Source: an uncultured Lachnospiraceae bacterium (lineage in GTDB: Bacteria; Bacillota; Clostridia; Lachnospirales; Lachnospiraceae). From it: DNA of 64,000 nt. Below the pieces are notes generated by a model, which had not been told where the DNA came from, made no database searches, and saw only the letters and a list, made by a program, of their open reading frames with translations. The position numbers and the translations under genes are program-made. Shown one piece after another: positions 16,053 through 24,975 of this stretch; the stretch's first letter is position 1, and every line of letters starts with the position of its first letter. The stretch lies in assembly GCA_947625775.1 (NCBI GenBank), contig CANQPM010000010.1:1-64000 (forward strand). Direction: 5' to 3'.

Positions 16053-17210
16053 TCAATGAATAACATCCGCGCTACATTTTTCAAGTTTTACGGAAAAACG
16101 CGCGTATTCGCCCTTTACGCTTTCGACACCGATTTCACTGTCAAGGGCGTTTGCTGTCTTTGCCGCCATATAAAGCCCCATTCCCGTAGACTTGTACTTC
16201 GCGTTGCGGCGGTTTGCGCCCGTGTAGCCTTTTTCAAAAATATGGCGCATGTCGCTGTCTGATATGCCTTCGCCGTTGTCCTCTATATAAAGAGTAATCT
16301 CCCTGCTGTTAATATTGATTTTGCCTCTTTTGCTGCCTGTTACGCCGTTACTGCCTGTTTCACCGTCACTGTTTATCACGCTATTATTTCTTGTCATTCC
16401 GTTACTGCTTGTCACGTCATTACTGCTCATCACGCCGTTACTGTTTGTTTCGCCGCTACTGTTTTTATCCGCATTTTCTGTCCAGATTTTTATGTATGGC
16501 TCAGGCTTGTCGGAATATTTCACCGCGTTTGAAATAAACTGGTCTAAAATATACACAAGCCACCCTGCATCGGTATATACAAGTGTATCGTCATCAGATT
16601 TTACGCCTGCTCCTACATCTATTGTGAAATTTTTCTGAATGAGAAAAAACTGATTGTTTTTAATTGACGTCTTTATACATTCTGACAGTCGTGTCACTTT
16701 TATGTCAAGGTCTAATATCGGGCTTTGAAGGCGGCAGCCCTGCAAAAGCATATCCGTCTGGCGTTTCATGCGCTCAAGCTGTTCACGCATTGAAGCCCTA
16801 AGCTGTGTGTCCTTTTGCTTTTCGTTCATAATCAGACTTGCGGAAAGCGGCAGCTTTAACTCGTGGCACCATTTTGCGACATAGTCCTGCAATTCTAAGC
16901 TGTCGTCATATTGACACTGAAGCCTTCGCTGGAGGACAAAAACATCATGCTCAGTGATGTCCCCGTTTTCAAATTCTCCAAGCTCTGTGAAGATTATGTC
17001 ATCGGTTTGAAGAAGGGATTTTATTTCGGATTTTCTTTTTAAATATTTTAAGGCGTGATACGCTAAGTCCGCGGCGACGCAGAGCATTATCAGAAAGTCT
17101 ATGTATATCAGATATTTTAAATCTGCAGATTTTACAAGATATATAAAATACAGGCTGTAGGCGGCGCATATCAGGGTTGCAGCCACGGCTCTTGTTATGT
17201 GCTGTTTCAT
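16053..17210 (-). CDS. Sensor histidine kinase (BceS-like, intramembrane-sensing)
   Basis: A 385-residue membrane kinase. Two N-terminal helices (AVAATLICAAYSLYFIYLV and LIYIDFLIMLCVAADLAYHA) have almost no extracytoplasmic loop, as in BceS/GraS-type kinases. The H-box is YVAKWCHELKLPLSASL, the N-box DQFISNAVKYSDKP, and the ATP lid region IEDNGEGISD and GMGLYMAAKT. Between N-box and G1 box the ATPase domain carries a 6-residue repeat tract (see 16332-16463). The partner regulator is at 17946-18635, separated by a toxin-antitoxin pair. No BceAB transporter is adjacent. Confidence 0.9.
   Translation of the reverse strand: MKQHITRAVAATLICAAYSLYFIYLVKSADLKYLIYIDFLIMLCVAADLAYHALKYLKRKSEIKSLLQTDDIIFTELGEFENGDITEHDVFVLQRRLQCQYDDSLELQDYVAKWCHELKLPLSASLIMNEKQKDTQLRASMREQLERMKRQTDMLLQGCRLQSPILDLDIKVTRLSECIKTSIKNNQFFLIQKNFTIDVGAGVKSDDDTLVYTDAGWLVYILDQFISNAVKYSDKPEPYIKIWTENADKNSSGETNSNGVMSSNDVTSSNGMTRNNSVINSDGETGSNGVTGSKRGKININSREITLYIEDNGEGISDSDMRHIFEKGYTGANRRNAKYKSTGMGLYMAAKTANALDSEIGVESVKGEYARFSVKLEKCSADVIH
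16332..16463 (-). repeat. 18-bp in-frame minisatellite within kinase gene
   Basis: About seven degenerate 18-bp units encode six-residue repeats of the type SNGVTG (NSSGET, NSNGVM, SSNDVT, SSNGMT, RNNSVI, NSDGET, GSNGVT). The unit length keeps the frame, so copy-number change would lengthen or shorten a loop of the catalytic domain without truncating the kinase. Confidence 0.8.
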
Positions 17211-17247
17211 TGATAATAATATTTTTTGTTCCTTTCGCTTTTATGGT

Positions 17248-17595
17248 TTATTCATTCCAATAATCAATTGTCTCCTGCGATGTCGTCGAAATACCAAACA
17301 ATTTATACATGAAATCTTCTCTTTCATCAAACATTTCAACAATAATAATCCTATCGCCGTCAATTCTGTAAAAAAAATAATTATGCCCTATATAAAGATA
17401 TCTGTAATCACACTCTATATCATACATTGCCGATACCAAAACGCCTTTTTCAGCGAAAATTTTAAGTCCATTTACTGCATTTATAATTTTTTTCAAAGAT
17501 TTTTCTGATATTTCCGCTCCAAATTCATTTGTCAAACGAGCACGTAATGTTTTAAGTTTGCGTCTTACAATTTGTGAATATTCAATCCGCCTCAA
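17248..17595 (-). CDS. RelE/ParE-family toxin
   Basis: A 115-residue protein with the RelE/ParE fold signature: EYSQIVRRKLKTLRARLTNE N-terminal helices, RYLYIGHNYFFYRIDGDRI central strands, then IVEMFDEREDFMYKLFG near the end. It starts at TTG overlapping the antitoxin stop, with AGGGGTG five bases upstream. Family members are ribosome-dependent mRNA interferases or gyrase poisons; which applies is not clear. Encoded with the Phd/YefM-like antitoxin at 17592-17852. Confidence 0.85.
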   Translation of the reverse strand: MRRIEYSQIVRRKLKTLRARLTNEFGAEISEKSLKKIINAVNGLKIFAEKGVLVSAMYDIECDYRYLYIGHNYFFYRIDGDRIIIVEMFDEREDFMYKLFGISTTSQETIDYWNE

Positions 17596-17852
17596 TTTTT
17601 CACCCCTAATTCCACCTCTAATTCATCAGCAGATATTGTCCCCTCTTCACGTATTGAAATTTCAGCATCATTTAATTTGCTCATAAGCTGATATAGCGCC
17701 TTCTGCCTGTCAAGCTCATCCAGTTCTTTTATATCTATAATAGCGCACTGCCCATGCCCGTTGCGAGTCAAATATACTCGGTTGCCATATGTGACCTCGT
17801 TAATTACTTCTGTATAATTTCTTAAATCTGATATTGGTTTAATATTTGGCAT
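17592..17852 (-). CDS. Phd/YefM-family antitoxin
   Basis: An 86-residue protein. MPNIKPISDLRNYTEVINEV followed by VYLTRNGHGQCAIIDIKEL is the Phd/YefM DNA-binding N-terminus, and the acidic C-terminal tail (DAEISIREEGTISADELEVE) would wrap the toxin. The start is the second ATG, with GGAGG seven bases upstream. The pair separates the response regulator from its kinase. Confidence 0.88.
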   Translation of the reverse strand: MPNIKPISDLRNYTEVINEVTYGNRVYLTRNGHGQCAIIDIKELDELDRQKALYQLMSKLNDAEISIREEGTISADELEVELGVKN

Positions 17853-17945
17853 ATTCATTCCTCCGTTTTCAATATAAATTTATATTATTTTATACTTTTA
17901 TTATATAAATTTACTGCAAATTATTCAATATATTCGCTTGTAAAT

Positions 17946-18635
17946 TTACAGCATTTTTCTATCATCATCTCTCAAATAATACCCCAACCCCTTTTTCGTG
18001 CAAATAATTTCATCCCCGAACACGCTCTTAAGCTTACTTTTCAGGCGGCTGATAATTGTTGTGAGCGCGCCGTCGGAAATGTATTCGTCTGTGTTCCACA
18101 GACTCATCATAAGCTCGTCGCGCGTGACTGTGTCTGGCTTGTTTTCTACAAGGCTTTTCAGTATGCGACGCTCGGACTTTGTGAGGTCTATTTCCTTTCC
18201 GCCGCTGTACAGTGCTTGACTTGGCAGGTCAAAGCAGAGCGTATCCGTGATAAAGACGCGGTCGCGCACCTTATACTGGTAAGTACGTCGCAAGACTGCC
18301 TCGATTTTTGCCCTCAGTATATCAAGGCTGAATGGCTTTTCAATATAATCATCGCCGCCCTGTGCTATCGCCGTTATCTTGTCTTTGTCGTCGCTGCGGC
18401 TGCTTATGTATATAATCGGAACATCAGACAGGCGGCGGATTTGACTGCACCAGTAAAAGCCGTCATAATACGGAAGATTTATGTCCATAAGGATAAGCTG
18501 CGGAAGATTTTGCGTAAAATCCTGCGTTATGTTCTCAAAGTCCTGTACGGCAAAAGCCTCATATTTCCATTTTTTAAGAAAAGAGAGGATTTCCGAGGCA
18601 AGCGCTTCGTCATCTTCCGCTATCATTATTGTCAT
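17946..18635 (-). CDS. OmpR-family response regulator
   Basis: A 229-residue regulator: receiver domain MTIMIAEDDEALASEI with phospho-acceptor Asp in LILMDINLPYYDGF, YISSRSD and EKPFSLDILRAKIEA; C-terminal winged-helix DNA-binding domain with LTKSERRILKSLVENK and ISRLKSKLKSVFGDEII. Its ATG overlaps the stop of the ToxN-like gene (AAAATGA), so it is translationally coupled to that toxin. Presumed partner of the kinase at 16053-17210. Confidence 0.93.
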   Translation of the reverse strand: MTIMIAEDDEALASEILSFLKKWKYEAFAVQDFENITQDFTQNLPQLILMDINLPYYDGFYWCSQIRRLSDVPIIYISSRSDDKDKITAIAQGGDDYIEKPFSLDILRAKIEAVLRRTYQYKVRDRVFITDTLCFDLPSQALYSGGKEIDLTKSERRILKSLVENKPDTVTRDELMMSLWNTDEYISDGALTTIISRLKSKLKSVFGDEIICTKKGLGYYLRDDDRKML

Positions 18636-19126
18636 TTTGTGATGTGTCCTCCTTTTAATTCGTTTTCCAGCTTTTCCAGTATGTAATCAATATCTGTAAA
18701 AAACAAACTTATGCCACGATTGTGCATTGCCAAGACTTCACGCAGATTAATGCTCAAACTGTTTGCTAATTTATTGTGTATAACAACTGGCTTATTTTCA
18801 ATCGTGTGAATATGGTCAAAATATTTCTCTATAATCGGAAAAGCATTTTGTATCAAAAAAGCATTGTCTTTTCCTGCAAACCTTCCAATGATGATTGTAT
18901 TGCATTTTCCGTATTTCTTTATTTTATTTTCTATGATAGCTTTATATTTCTCAACCTGTGAACTAATCGGAATCATCCAATACAGCTCTGTATTCTTTCT
19001 ATCATGAACTGCTAAAAAATGCGGACGATAATTACCGTTCTCCTTGTTGCTCATTAAATGTTTATCCTGTATCATCTCAAAGAACTCGTCCTTAATATGA
19101 TATGAGTCCCCTGTTTTTATCTCCAT
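18632..19126 (-). CDS. Type III toxin-antitoxin toxin (ToxN/CptN-like endoribonuclease)
   Basis: A 164-residue protein with ToxN-superfamily features: RPHFLAVHDRKNTELYWMIP followed by ISSQVEKYKAI, then NTIIIGRFAGKDNAFLIQNA and FPIIEKYFDHIHTIENKPVV. ToxN/CptN toxins cut mRNA and process their own repeat RNA antitoxin, which holds them inactive. The upstream DNA has the matching architecture: promoter, ~48-nt repeats, then a terminator just before this gene. Its last codons overlap the start of the response regulator. Family assignment is from recalled sequence patterns. Confidence 0.8.
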   Translation of the reverse strand: MEIKTGDSYHIKDEFFEMIQDKHLMSNKENGNYRPHFLAVHDRKNTELYWMIPISSQVEKYKAIIENKIKKYGKCNTIIIGRFAGKDNAFLIQNAFPIIEKYFDHIHTIENKPVVIHNKLANSLSINLREVLAMHNRGISLFFTDIDYILEKLENELKGGHITK

Positions 19127-19140
19127 AATTTATTTCTCCG

Positions 19141-19174
19141 AAAAAAATCCCCATCAAAACTGACAGGGATTTTT
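19141..19174 (-). terminator. Attenuating terminator between antitoxin RNA and ToxN-like gene
   Basis: AAAAATCCC (19143-19151) pairs with GGGATTTTT (19166-19174); on the minus strand the hairpin ends in a T-run a few bases before the toxin start. In type III systems such a terminator keeps antitoxin RNA in excess over toxin mRNA. Confidence 0.85.
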
Positions 19175-19325
19175 ACAAACTATACCATTTTTATCCCACC
19201 TGTATAGCAAGCGGCAATCATTGACATACCGAATTACTTATATCCCACACCATCGGCAAGTGGCAAAAAATTTTATTATGCTTCTTATATCCCGTCGCAT
19301 AACAAACGGTAAACATTTGCTCTTG
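19175..19325 (-). ncRNA. Type III antitoxin repeat RNA
   Basis: Three imperfect direct repeats, recognisable by GGGATATAAG/GGGATAAAAA on the minus strand, have ATCCC (plus strand) at 19193, 19242 and 19289, giving periods of 49 and 47 bp. Each repeat begins near a CCGYTTGYTAT-like stretch. The array lies between a good promoter and the attenuating terminator, directly upstream of the ToxN-like gene. Repeat ends are not fixed precisely; the toxin's own cleavage would define them. Confidence 0.7.
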
Positions 19326-19330
19326 CCTAT

Positions 19331-19358
19331 AGTATAGCATGATTATTGAAAAAAGCAA
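19331..19358 (-). promoter_or_regulatory. Promoter of antitoxin RNA
   Basis: On the minus strand TTGCTT (19353-19358) and TATACT (19331-19336) are separated by 16 bp, placing the transcription start at about 19325, just ahead of the first repeat. Confidence 0.6.
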
Positions 19359-19419
19359 CGACTTTTTTGCAATATCTTTGCCATACTATGAATAATATTA
19401 TAACTTCAAATATAAAATT

Positions 19420-20205
19420 TTATTTTCTATTCAGATACCAATAATACCCTGCAAACACCAACTGCCTTTCAGCGCCGTCAAAGACTGGCTCCAAAGTCTT
19501 GTCAAACCATTCGCTTACTATCGTCTTATCCGCTCCTGCGCCTTCAATTTTGGCGTTTACGTTTGACTGCGTGAGCATAAATTTGACAAAGGCAATTTTA
19601 TCAAATTTGTATGTGAGTTCAAAGTCCTTTTGCGTTTCAATCCTAAATTCATACGGGGATATATCTTCATTTGTCCATACATCTTCATTCCTTGGCGGTT
19701 TCGGGTAATTTTTTAAATATTCATCATGCCACCAGTCTGTATATGCTTTACTATGTTTCACACCGTCAGACATTCTGTCTGTTATCCAAAAATCATAAAT
19801 GATTAGCGGCGCGCCATGGCTTAAAAGCTTTTCCGCATTTGATAAAAAGCGCTCCCTGTCCACCCATGGGATAACGCCCGCCGCTGTCGCTATATCATAA
19901 GGCATTGGAGGAACAGGAATTTCCTCCACCTTTGACTGAGAAAAGCAATATCCGTTTTCTCCTAAAAAGTCTTTTGCGGCAGCAACCATTTCCTCCGATA
20001 TGTCAACGCCTGTCACTTTTTCACATATGAGTTTCAGCGCCTTTGAGGAAAGTCCCGCGCCGCAGCCTATGTCTATTCCGTTTGTAAAGTTATCGGTTAT
20101 TTTTAAGTCTGATTTGATTATGTCAATCACCCTTGAATGAATAAATGGTCTGTCATTCGCGTAGCCTGCTGCTATTCTCTTTGAATTAAATGAATTGCTG
20201 TCCAT
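19420..20205 (-). CDS. Class I SAM-dependent methyltransferase
   Basis: A 261-residue cytosolic enzyme. SAM-binding motif I is NGIDIGCGAGLSSKALKLIC, motif II KVTGVDISEEMVAAA, and a post-I acidic/aromatic region follows (PPMPYDIATAAGVIPWVDRE). The C-terminal part is unusual and does not reveal the substrate. ATG is preceded by a weak GGGAG-type site. Standalone gene between the toxin-antitoxin locus and a small membrane protein. Confidence 0.85.
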   Translation of the reverse strand: MDSNSFNSKRIAAGYANDRPFIHSRVIDIIKSDLKITDNFTNGIDIGCGAGLSSKALKLICEKVTGVDISEEMVAAAKDFLGENGYCFSQSKVEEIPVPPMPYDIATAAGVIPWVDRERFLSNAEKLLSHGAPLIIYDFWITDRMSDGVKHSKAYTDWWHDEYLKNYPKPPRNEDVWTNEDISPYEFRIETQKDFELTYKFDKIAFVKFMLTQSNVNAKIEGAGADKTIVSEWFDKTLEPVFDGAERQLVFAGYYWYLNRK

Positions 20206-20237
20206 ATATTATACTCCCTTAAACCATTGACACGTTA

Positions 20238-20648
20238 TCATATCTTGCCCTTCTTAAATTTTTCTGCTTCCTTAATTTTTATAAACAATCCAGCACAATA
20301 ATACCATACTACTATTACTAAATATGTCTTTTCTTCTGAACAGCGCTCCACTACTCCTGTTTTAATAAAAACATACCAATCGTATATCAAAAAAATAATC
20401 TCAAGCATAAATATCGCGTAAGAAAAAACACCTAATAGACTCATTTCATTTCGTTTTTTTGCGCTTGTTGTTGTTCCCCAAGTAGTTTTTTCTGCAATTA
20501 GCATTGCAGCTAATTTTTTATTTTTAATGGTAATTTTTTTGCTAAATGTTTTAAATGTCATAGAATGTATTCTGCATGACACTATAAAGCATATTAATGT
20601 TATTACCGTCATATATATCATGGCTAAAAAATCGCACATAAATCGCAC
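20238..20648 (-). CDS. Hypothetical membrane protein
   Basis: A 136-residue protein with three or four hydrophobic segments: FLAMIYMTVITLICFIVSC, LGVFSYAIFMLEIIFLIYDW and YLVIVVWYYCAGLFI. Not recognised. GTG start with GAGG eight bases upstream is the best supported; an ATG three codons later is possible. Positively charged central loop (KKITIKNKKLAAM) is probably cytoplasmic. Confidence 0.6.
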   Translation of the reverse strand: MRFMCDFLAMIYMTVITLICFIVSCRIHSMTFKTFSKKITIKNKKLAAMLIAEKTTWGTTTSAKKRNEMSLLGVFSYAIFMLEIIFLIYDWYVFIKTGVVERCSEEKTYLVIVVWYYCAGLFIKIKEAEKFKKGKI

Positions 20649-20755
20649 ATTACATACCTCACGATTCCAATTAGTTCACTTCTTTACACATTCAATTGTC
20701 TTCAAAACATTATGCATAATCACTTTCCATAATTTCCAGTTATAATACGGCACTC

Positions 20756-22423
20756 TTAATGCTCCTTTGCCTGTGTGATACGCTGTCCAAGCTCAGAAGA
20801 TACAGCCACATGAAACATATCACATTCCTTATCCGTTTCCTCATCATAACAATAAAAAACATACTCCTCTGAAACAGTTTCCAGCTTGCCTGTTGCCTCA
20901 TTAAGTTCCATATTATGCTCATAGCACCAGTTTCCATCATAGTCTGCGGTTTCCTCATCCTCAGACGCGGCGGCGCAAAATTCTTTGACCTGTCCGTCAT
21001 CAAGCCAAATGCCTTCCTGCGTTGTGTACTCTATCATTACAGGTTCTCCGCCAATATACTGATATGTTGAAAAATAATGATTCGCCGCCCCGCTGCGCTC
21101 CATTCCGTAAATAAGCTTATTCTCTTGGTCGAAAACCGCAAGCGATATATCATTGAGGCGCGCATTATGCTCAAACATATGTTTCTCGGGATTCCATACA
21201 AGATAAATCCATTCCTGCCTGTAATTGCCATTCGGCGTATCAAACTGCCTGATGTCCAGATATCCGTCAAAATTGACGTCCTCCAGCTCAAAGCCAAGCG
21301 TATCTTTCATAGAATCGTAAATCCATGTCGCATCAAAGAGCGCAAGCTCAGGTATGGAAATCGTCTGCAGCGCCTTGTCACCGTCGCGCACCTCCACAGA
21401 CTGCAGCGCATAGCAGCCGCGCTCCATATCCCAATACGCCGTCAGCTCAAACGTAAACTCGGGCATATCCTCCCGAATCTTGCCCTTCTGCGTTACAGTA
21501 AAATATGCCTCGCTCCGTTTCTTTTCATAAAAATCCGCAAGCTCATCATCTGAAATCGGATTGTCGCGCAAATTAATTTCTGCCATTGCGTTTAAACCGT
21601 AAAGCGGCGTTATATCAGAAATCTGATTGTCGCTTAAATCAATATCCATCGCTGCGTCCAATCCCTCAAGCGGTGAAATGTCTGAGATATTGTTTGCGCC
21701 AAGTTCCAGATATGTGATTTTATCAAGCCCCGCAAGTGCGCTGATATCATCAATCTGGTTGCGACGCAGGTTGAGATGTTCCAGCTTTTTAAGGTTTTTT
21801 AACGCGGAAATATCATCAATCCCACACTCTGCCGCATATAGGTCGGTCAAACTGTTCAGATTGGAAATCGCTGTGATATCGGTGTGCGTACTTGCATTGT
21901 CACCAATATGCAAAACCTCCAATCTGTCCAAACCGCCAAGCGGCGAATAATTATTGATGGGATTGTACGCACAGTCAAATTCTTTCAGATTAGTCAGATT
22001 TTGTATGGGTTTAATATCTGAAATATCATTATTGCGCACAGAAAGATATTTTAAGTACGTAAGCTTTTCCACTCCATTCAAGGTTTGAACGCCGCACCCG
22101 CTCAGCTCGACGCGCTCCAAATTCTGAAACCACTGCAAGTCCTCAAACGGCGTGGCGCACTCATCTTCCATCTCAAAACTAGTAATGTAAAGCACATCGT
22201 TTTTCGTTATCGGATCATCAGTCGCTCCTAAAATTTCCCGCGTTTTCGCCTCAATCGCGGCAGACTTAAAAACAATTTCCTCGTCTGCCGCGCTTTCAAA
22301 ATCTGTACTTTCGCTCTCTGTGACTGACTGATTTTCGGAAGCGTCTTCCTTATATCCGCAGCCATAGCTCATCAAGCTTATCAATATTGCAATACCCGCC
22401 AAAATACTTATCTTTATTTTCAT
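20756..22423 (-). CDS. Leucine-rich-repeat lipoprotein (internalin-like)
   Basis: A 555-residue exported lipoprotein. The signal MKIKISILAGIAILISLMSY ends in lipobox SYGC. Residues about 85-290 form seven to eight LRRs of 21-22 residues of the internalin type (for example LEHLNLRRNQIDDISAL and YLELGANNISDISPLEGL). The C-terminal ~260 residues form an Asp/Trp-rich domain with an FG-GAP-like LEDVNFDGYLDIRQFDTPNG segment that could bind calcium. Likely a surface binding protein. A copy of the dispersed palindromic repeat sits immediately upstream. Confidence 0.85.
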   Translation of the reverse strand: MKIKISILAGIAILISLMSYGCGYKEDASENQSVTESESTDFESAADEEIVFKSAAIEAKTREILGATDDPITKNDVLYITSFEMEDECATPFEDLQWFQNLERVELSGCGVQTLNGVEKLTYLKYLSVRNNDISDIKPIQNLTNLKEFDCAYNPINNYSPLGGLDRLEVLHIGDNASTHTDITAISNLNSLTDLYAAECGIDDISALKNLKKLEHLNLRRNQIDDISALAGLDKITYLELGANNISDISPLEGLDAAMDIDLSDNQISDITPLYGLNAMAEINLRDNPISDDELADFYEKKRSEAYFTVTQKGKIREDMPEFTFELTAYWDMERGCYALQSVEVRDGDKALQTISIPELALFDATWIYDSMKDTLGFELEDVNFDGYLDIRQFDTPNGNYRQEWIYLVWNPEKHMFEHNARLNDISLAVFDQENKLIYGMERSGAANHYFSTYQYIGGEPVMIEYTTQEGIWLDDGQVKEFCAAASEDEETADYDGNWCYEHNMELNEATGKLETVSEEYVFYCYDEETDKECDMFHVAVSSELGQRITQAKEH

Positions 22424-22454
22424 ACTTACCTTAATCCTTTAAAACGCCTATAAA

Positions 22455-22503
22455 TATAGACGTTTGTGAAACTCTATTCAGTAATGTAGAGTTTAGGCAA
22501 AAT
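22455..22503. repeat. Dispersed palindromic repeat, half copy
   Basis: The stretch GACGTTTGTGAAACTCTATT continuing to GTAGAGTTTAGGCAAAAT matches the left half of the complete copy at 30062-30123 and those at 56334 and 56490. It lies between recQ and the LRR lipoprotein start. Confidence 0.6.
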
Positions 22504-22508
22504 CTGCA

Positions 22509-24755
22509 TTATTCTCTGACATATCCCGCCACTATCATACGCTGCGCCTTTTCATTATAAAAAATGTCCTCGTACTCTGTCCCCTTTTTGCTCACGCGCA
22601 TATCTATGAAAAGCCCTGCCTCTTTGCCCGCATCATAAACCATCTTCTGCCGCAAGCCGTCTATATACTTTTCATCTGCATACCCCTTGGACTGCATATT
22701 TCTGAAAATCTCCGCCCCAGAAATCTTTTTGACTGTTTCGGCATCTCTGAGATTATTCAATTTTTCCGCAATCTCCGTGACATAATACTTTTCAGCATAC
22801 GGGAAATTCTGCGCTTGCTCATTAGTAATGTAAAAGTCTTTCTTTTTGGCATTCGCCATAGACTGAACTGCCACCATGGCAGCTGCCTCGCCTGTTTCGC
22901 CAAAGTACATTTTCTCCCATACACCATTGGTAAAGCTTTTTATCTCATCAAGAAATTCCTCGCCGTAGCGCTCATATTTATTCTGCCCCACGCCGCTTAC
23001 ATTGAGCATCTGCGACATATTGAGCGGCAGCTTGACGCACATGTCCACAAGCGTCTTGTCCGAAAAAATCAAGTATGGCGGCAGCGCCTCTTTCCTTGCC
23101 AGCAGCGCCCGCAGCCTGCGCAGATTGTCAAAAAGCTCCAATCCTCTTGAATTTAGTATGTCCGACCTGCGCGCTGATGCCTTTGGCGGATTTCCTGCAG
23201 TAACAGAAGCGTTTTTAGGTTTTTTCATAATAACCGTCTGCTGTCCGCCTGACACGTCACGCGCCTTGCCTGTCAGACGCAAAAGCGCATACTTGTCCTT
23301 TGTGACATCGAGTATTCCTTCCACAAGCATATGGTTGATAAGCTGCTTGATTTCGACCTCATTCATATCGTTGAGACTCGCAAACGACTGGTATGATGAT
23401 ACCTTGTATTCCCTCAGCTTTGCGCGGTCATTGCCTGAGAGCGTTCCCGCAATCACATTTATTCCGTACCGCCCGCGTGTTTCCGATATGCAGAAAATAA
23501 CCCTTTTCGCCTGCTCCGTCATATCCACTGTGTCATAATCCTGTCCGCAGACAGAGCAGTTACCGCACGCGCCGCTGCCGTATTCGCCAAAGTAATTCAA
23601 AATATATTCGCGCAGACAGCCTGTAGTCAGACAGTAATAATTCATCGCCTGCAGACGCTGCTCGTCACGCTCACGAACCGCCTCATTCTGCTCTTGCGTC
23701 ATTTCTGGATTTGGCTCCTTGTTATCAAGCAGAAAACGGTTTATCATGACATCCTGCGCCGAATAAAGCAGAATACACTCTGACGGCTCACCGTCACGTC
23801 CCGCGCGCCCTGCCTCCTGATAGTAGTTTTCTATGCTTTGCGGCATATTGTAGTGGATAACATAGCGGACATTCGATTTGTCTATTCCCATTCCGAAAGC
23901 GTTAGTCGCTATCATTACAGGACATCTGTCGTAGATAAAATCCTCTTGATTAAGCTGACGTTCCTCATTTGTCAAGCCTGCGTGGTATTTTGTCACGGAT
24001 ATCTGGGAAAGCTTCAGCTTTTCATACAAAGCGTCAACGTTTTTTCGCGTGGCGCAGTATATTATTCCGCTTTCATCTACATGTGCGTTTATGTAATCGG
24101 TCACGTATGCGTCTTTTTTTGACGGAGTTTCCACGGCAAAATACAGGTTTTTCCTGTCAAAGCCTGTCACCAGAAGCTCAGGCTTTTGCAAGCCCAGTAC
24201 GCAGACTATATCCTCTTTTACATTTTCCGTTGCAGTCGCCGTGAATGCGCTTATAATAGGGCGTTTGCCAAGCGCGTTTATAAACTGCACTATTTTCAGA
24301 TAACTCGGTCTGAAATCCTGCCCCCATTGTGAAATGCAGTGCGCTTCATCTATTGTGAGCATGGAAATGTCCGCTCCGCGCGCAAATTCCAAAAAGCCGT
24401 ATGTTTCCAAGCGTTCGGGCGCGACGTATATTATCTTATACTGTCCTCTTGATGCCAACGCCAGAGCTTTTGATATTTGGTTTTCCGTAAGTGAGCTGTT
24501 TATGTATGCCGCGTGGATTCCTGCCTGATTTAAGGCTTGGACTTGATCTTTCATAAGTGAAATGAGCGGTGAAACGACTAGAGTTATTCCTTGCATTAAC
24601 AGTGCGGGTATTTGGTAGCATATCGACTTGCCCGCGCCAGTCGGCATTATGCCCAGCGCATCTCTGCCGTTTAAGATAGCGTCAATTAATGTTTCCTGTC
24701 CATCTCGGTACGTGTCGTAGCCGAAATATTTCTTGAGTGCCTCGTATTTGTCCAT
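22509..24755 (-). CDS. recQ: ATP-dependent DNA helicase RecQ
   Basis: A 748-residue SF2 helicase unwinding DNA 3'-5' in recombination and repair. Motif I is MPTGAGKSICYQIPAL, Ia VVSPLISLMKDQ, II TIDEAHCISQWG with the RecQ-specific DFRPSYLKI, III FTATAT, VI YQEAGRAGRDGE. The zinc-binding module (CLREYILNYFGEYGSGACGNC, then CSVC) and winged helix follow. An HRDC-like domain is visible around residues 550-630 (RRLRALLARKEALPPYLIF). A ~100-residue C-terminal extension is beyond the usual ~600-residue length. Start set at MDKYEALKK by AGGAG upstream; the earlier in-frame start lacks one. Confidence 0.95.
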   Translation of the reverse strand: MDKYEALKKYFGYDTYRDGQETLIDAILNGRDALGIMPTGAGKSICYQIPALLMQGITLVVSPLISLMKDQVQALNQAGIHAAYINSSLTENQISKALALASRGQYKIIYVAPERLETYGFLEFARGADISMLTIDEAHCISQWGQDFRPSYLKIVQFINALGKRPIISAFTATATENVKEDIVCVLGLQKPELLVTGFDRKNLYFAVETPSKKDAYVTDYINAHVDESGIIYCATRKNVDALYEKLKLSQISVTKYHAGLTNEERQLNQEDFIYDRCPVMIATNAFGMGIDKSNVRYVIHYNMPQSIENYYQEAGRAGRDGEPSECILLYSAQDVMINRFLLDNKEPNPEMTQEQNEAVRERDEQRLQAMNYYCLTTGCLREYILNYFGEYGSGACGNCSVCGQDYDTVDMTEQAKRVIFCISETRGRYGINVIAGTLSGNDRAKLREYKVSSYQSFASLNDMNEVEIKQLINHMLVEGILDVTKDKYALLRLTGKARDVSGGQQTVIMKKPKNASVTAGNPPKASARRSDILNSRGLELFDNLRRLRALLARKEALPPYLIFSDKTLVDMCVKLPLNMSQMLNVSGVGQNKYERYGEEFLDEIKSFTNGVWEKMYFGETGEAAAMVAVQSMANAKKKDFYITNEQAQNFPYAEKYYVTEIAEKLNNLRDAETVKKISGAEIFRNMQSKGYADEKYIDGLRQKMVYDAGKEAGLFIDMRVSKKGTEYEDIFYNEKAQRMIVAGYVRE

Positions 24756-24930
24756 TATACTCCTTTTTCGATATATAATATTAGCTTTGCAATATTTTAT
24801 CATATGCATAAGCCCTGTGAATATTTGTAAAAGTTACTGTATTAGTTTATAATATGCACGCTGATAAGTCAAGGATTAAATTTTTCATATTAAAACAAGT
24901 TAAAATTTGAAATGAAAAAAATCACAACGT

Positions 24931-24964
24931 AAAAAGATGTCCGCAAAATACGGATGTCTTTTTT
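24931..24964. terminator. Hairpin with T-run between recQ and GGGtGRT gene
   Basis: AAAAGATGTCCG and CGGATGTCTTTTTT pair with a small internal mismatch and T-runs on both strands. Lying downstream of 25089-26105 on the minus strand, it most likely ends that operon. Confidence 0.6.
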
Positions 24965-24975
24965 AACGGCATAAT

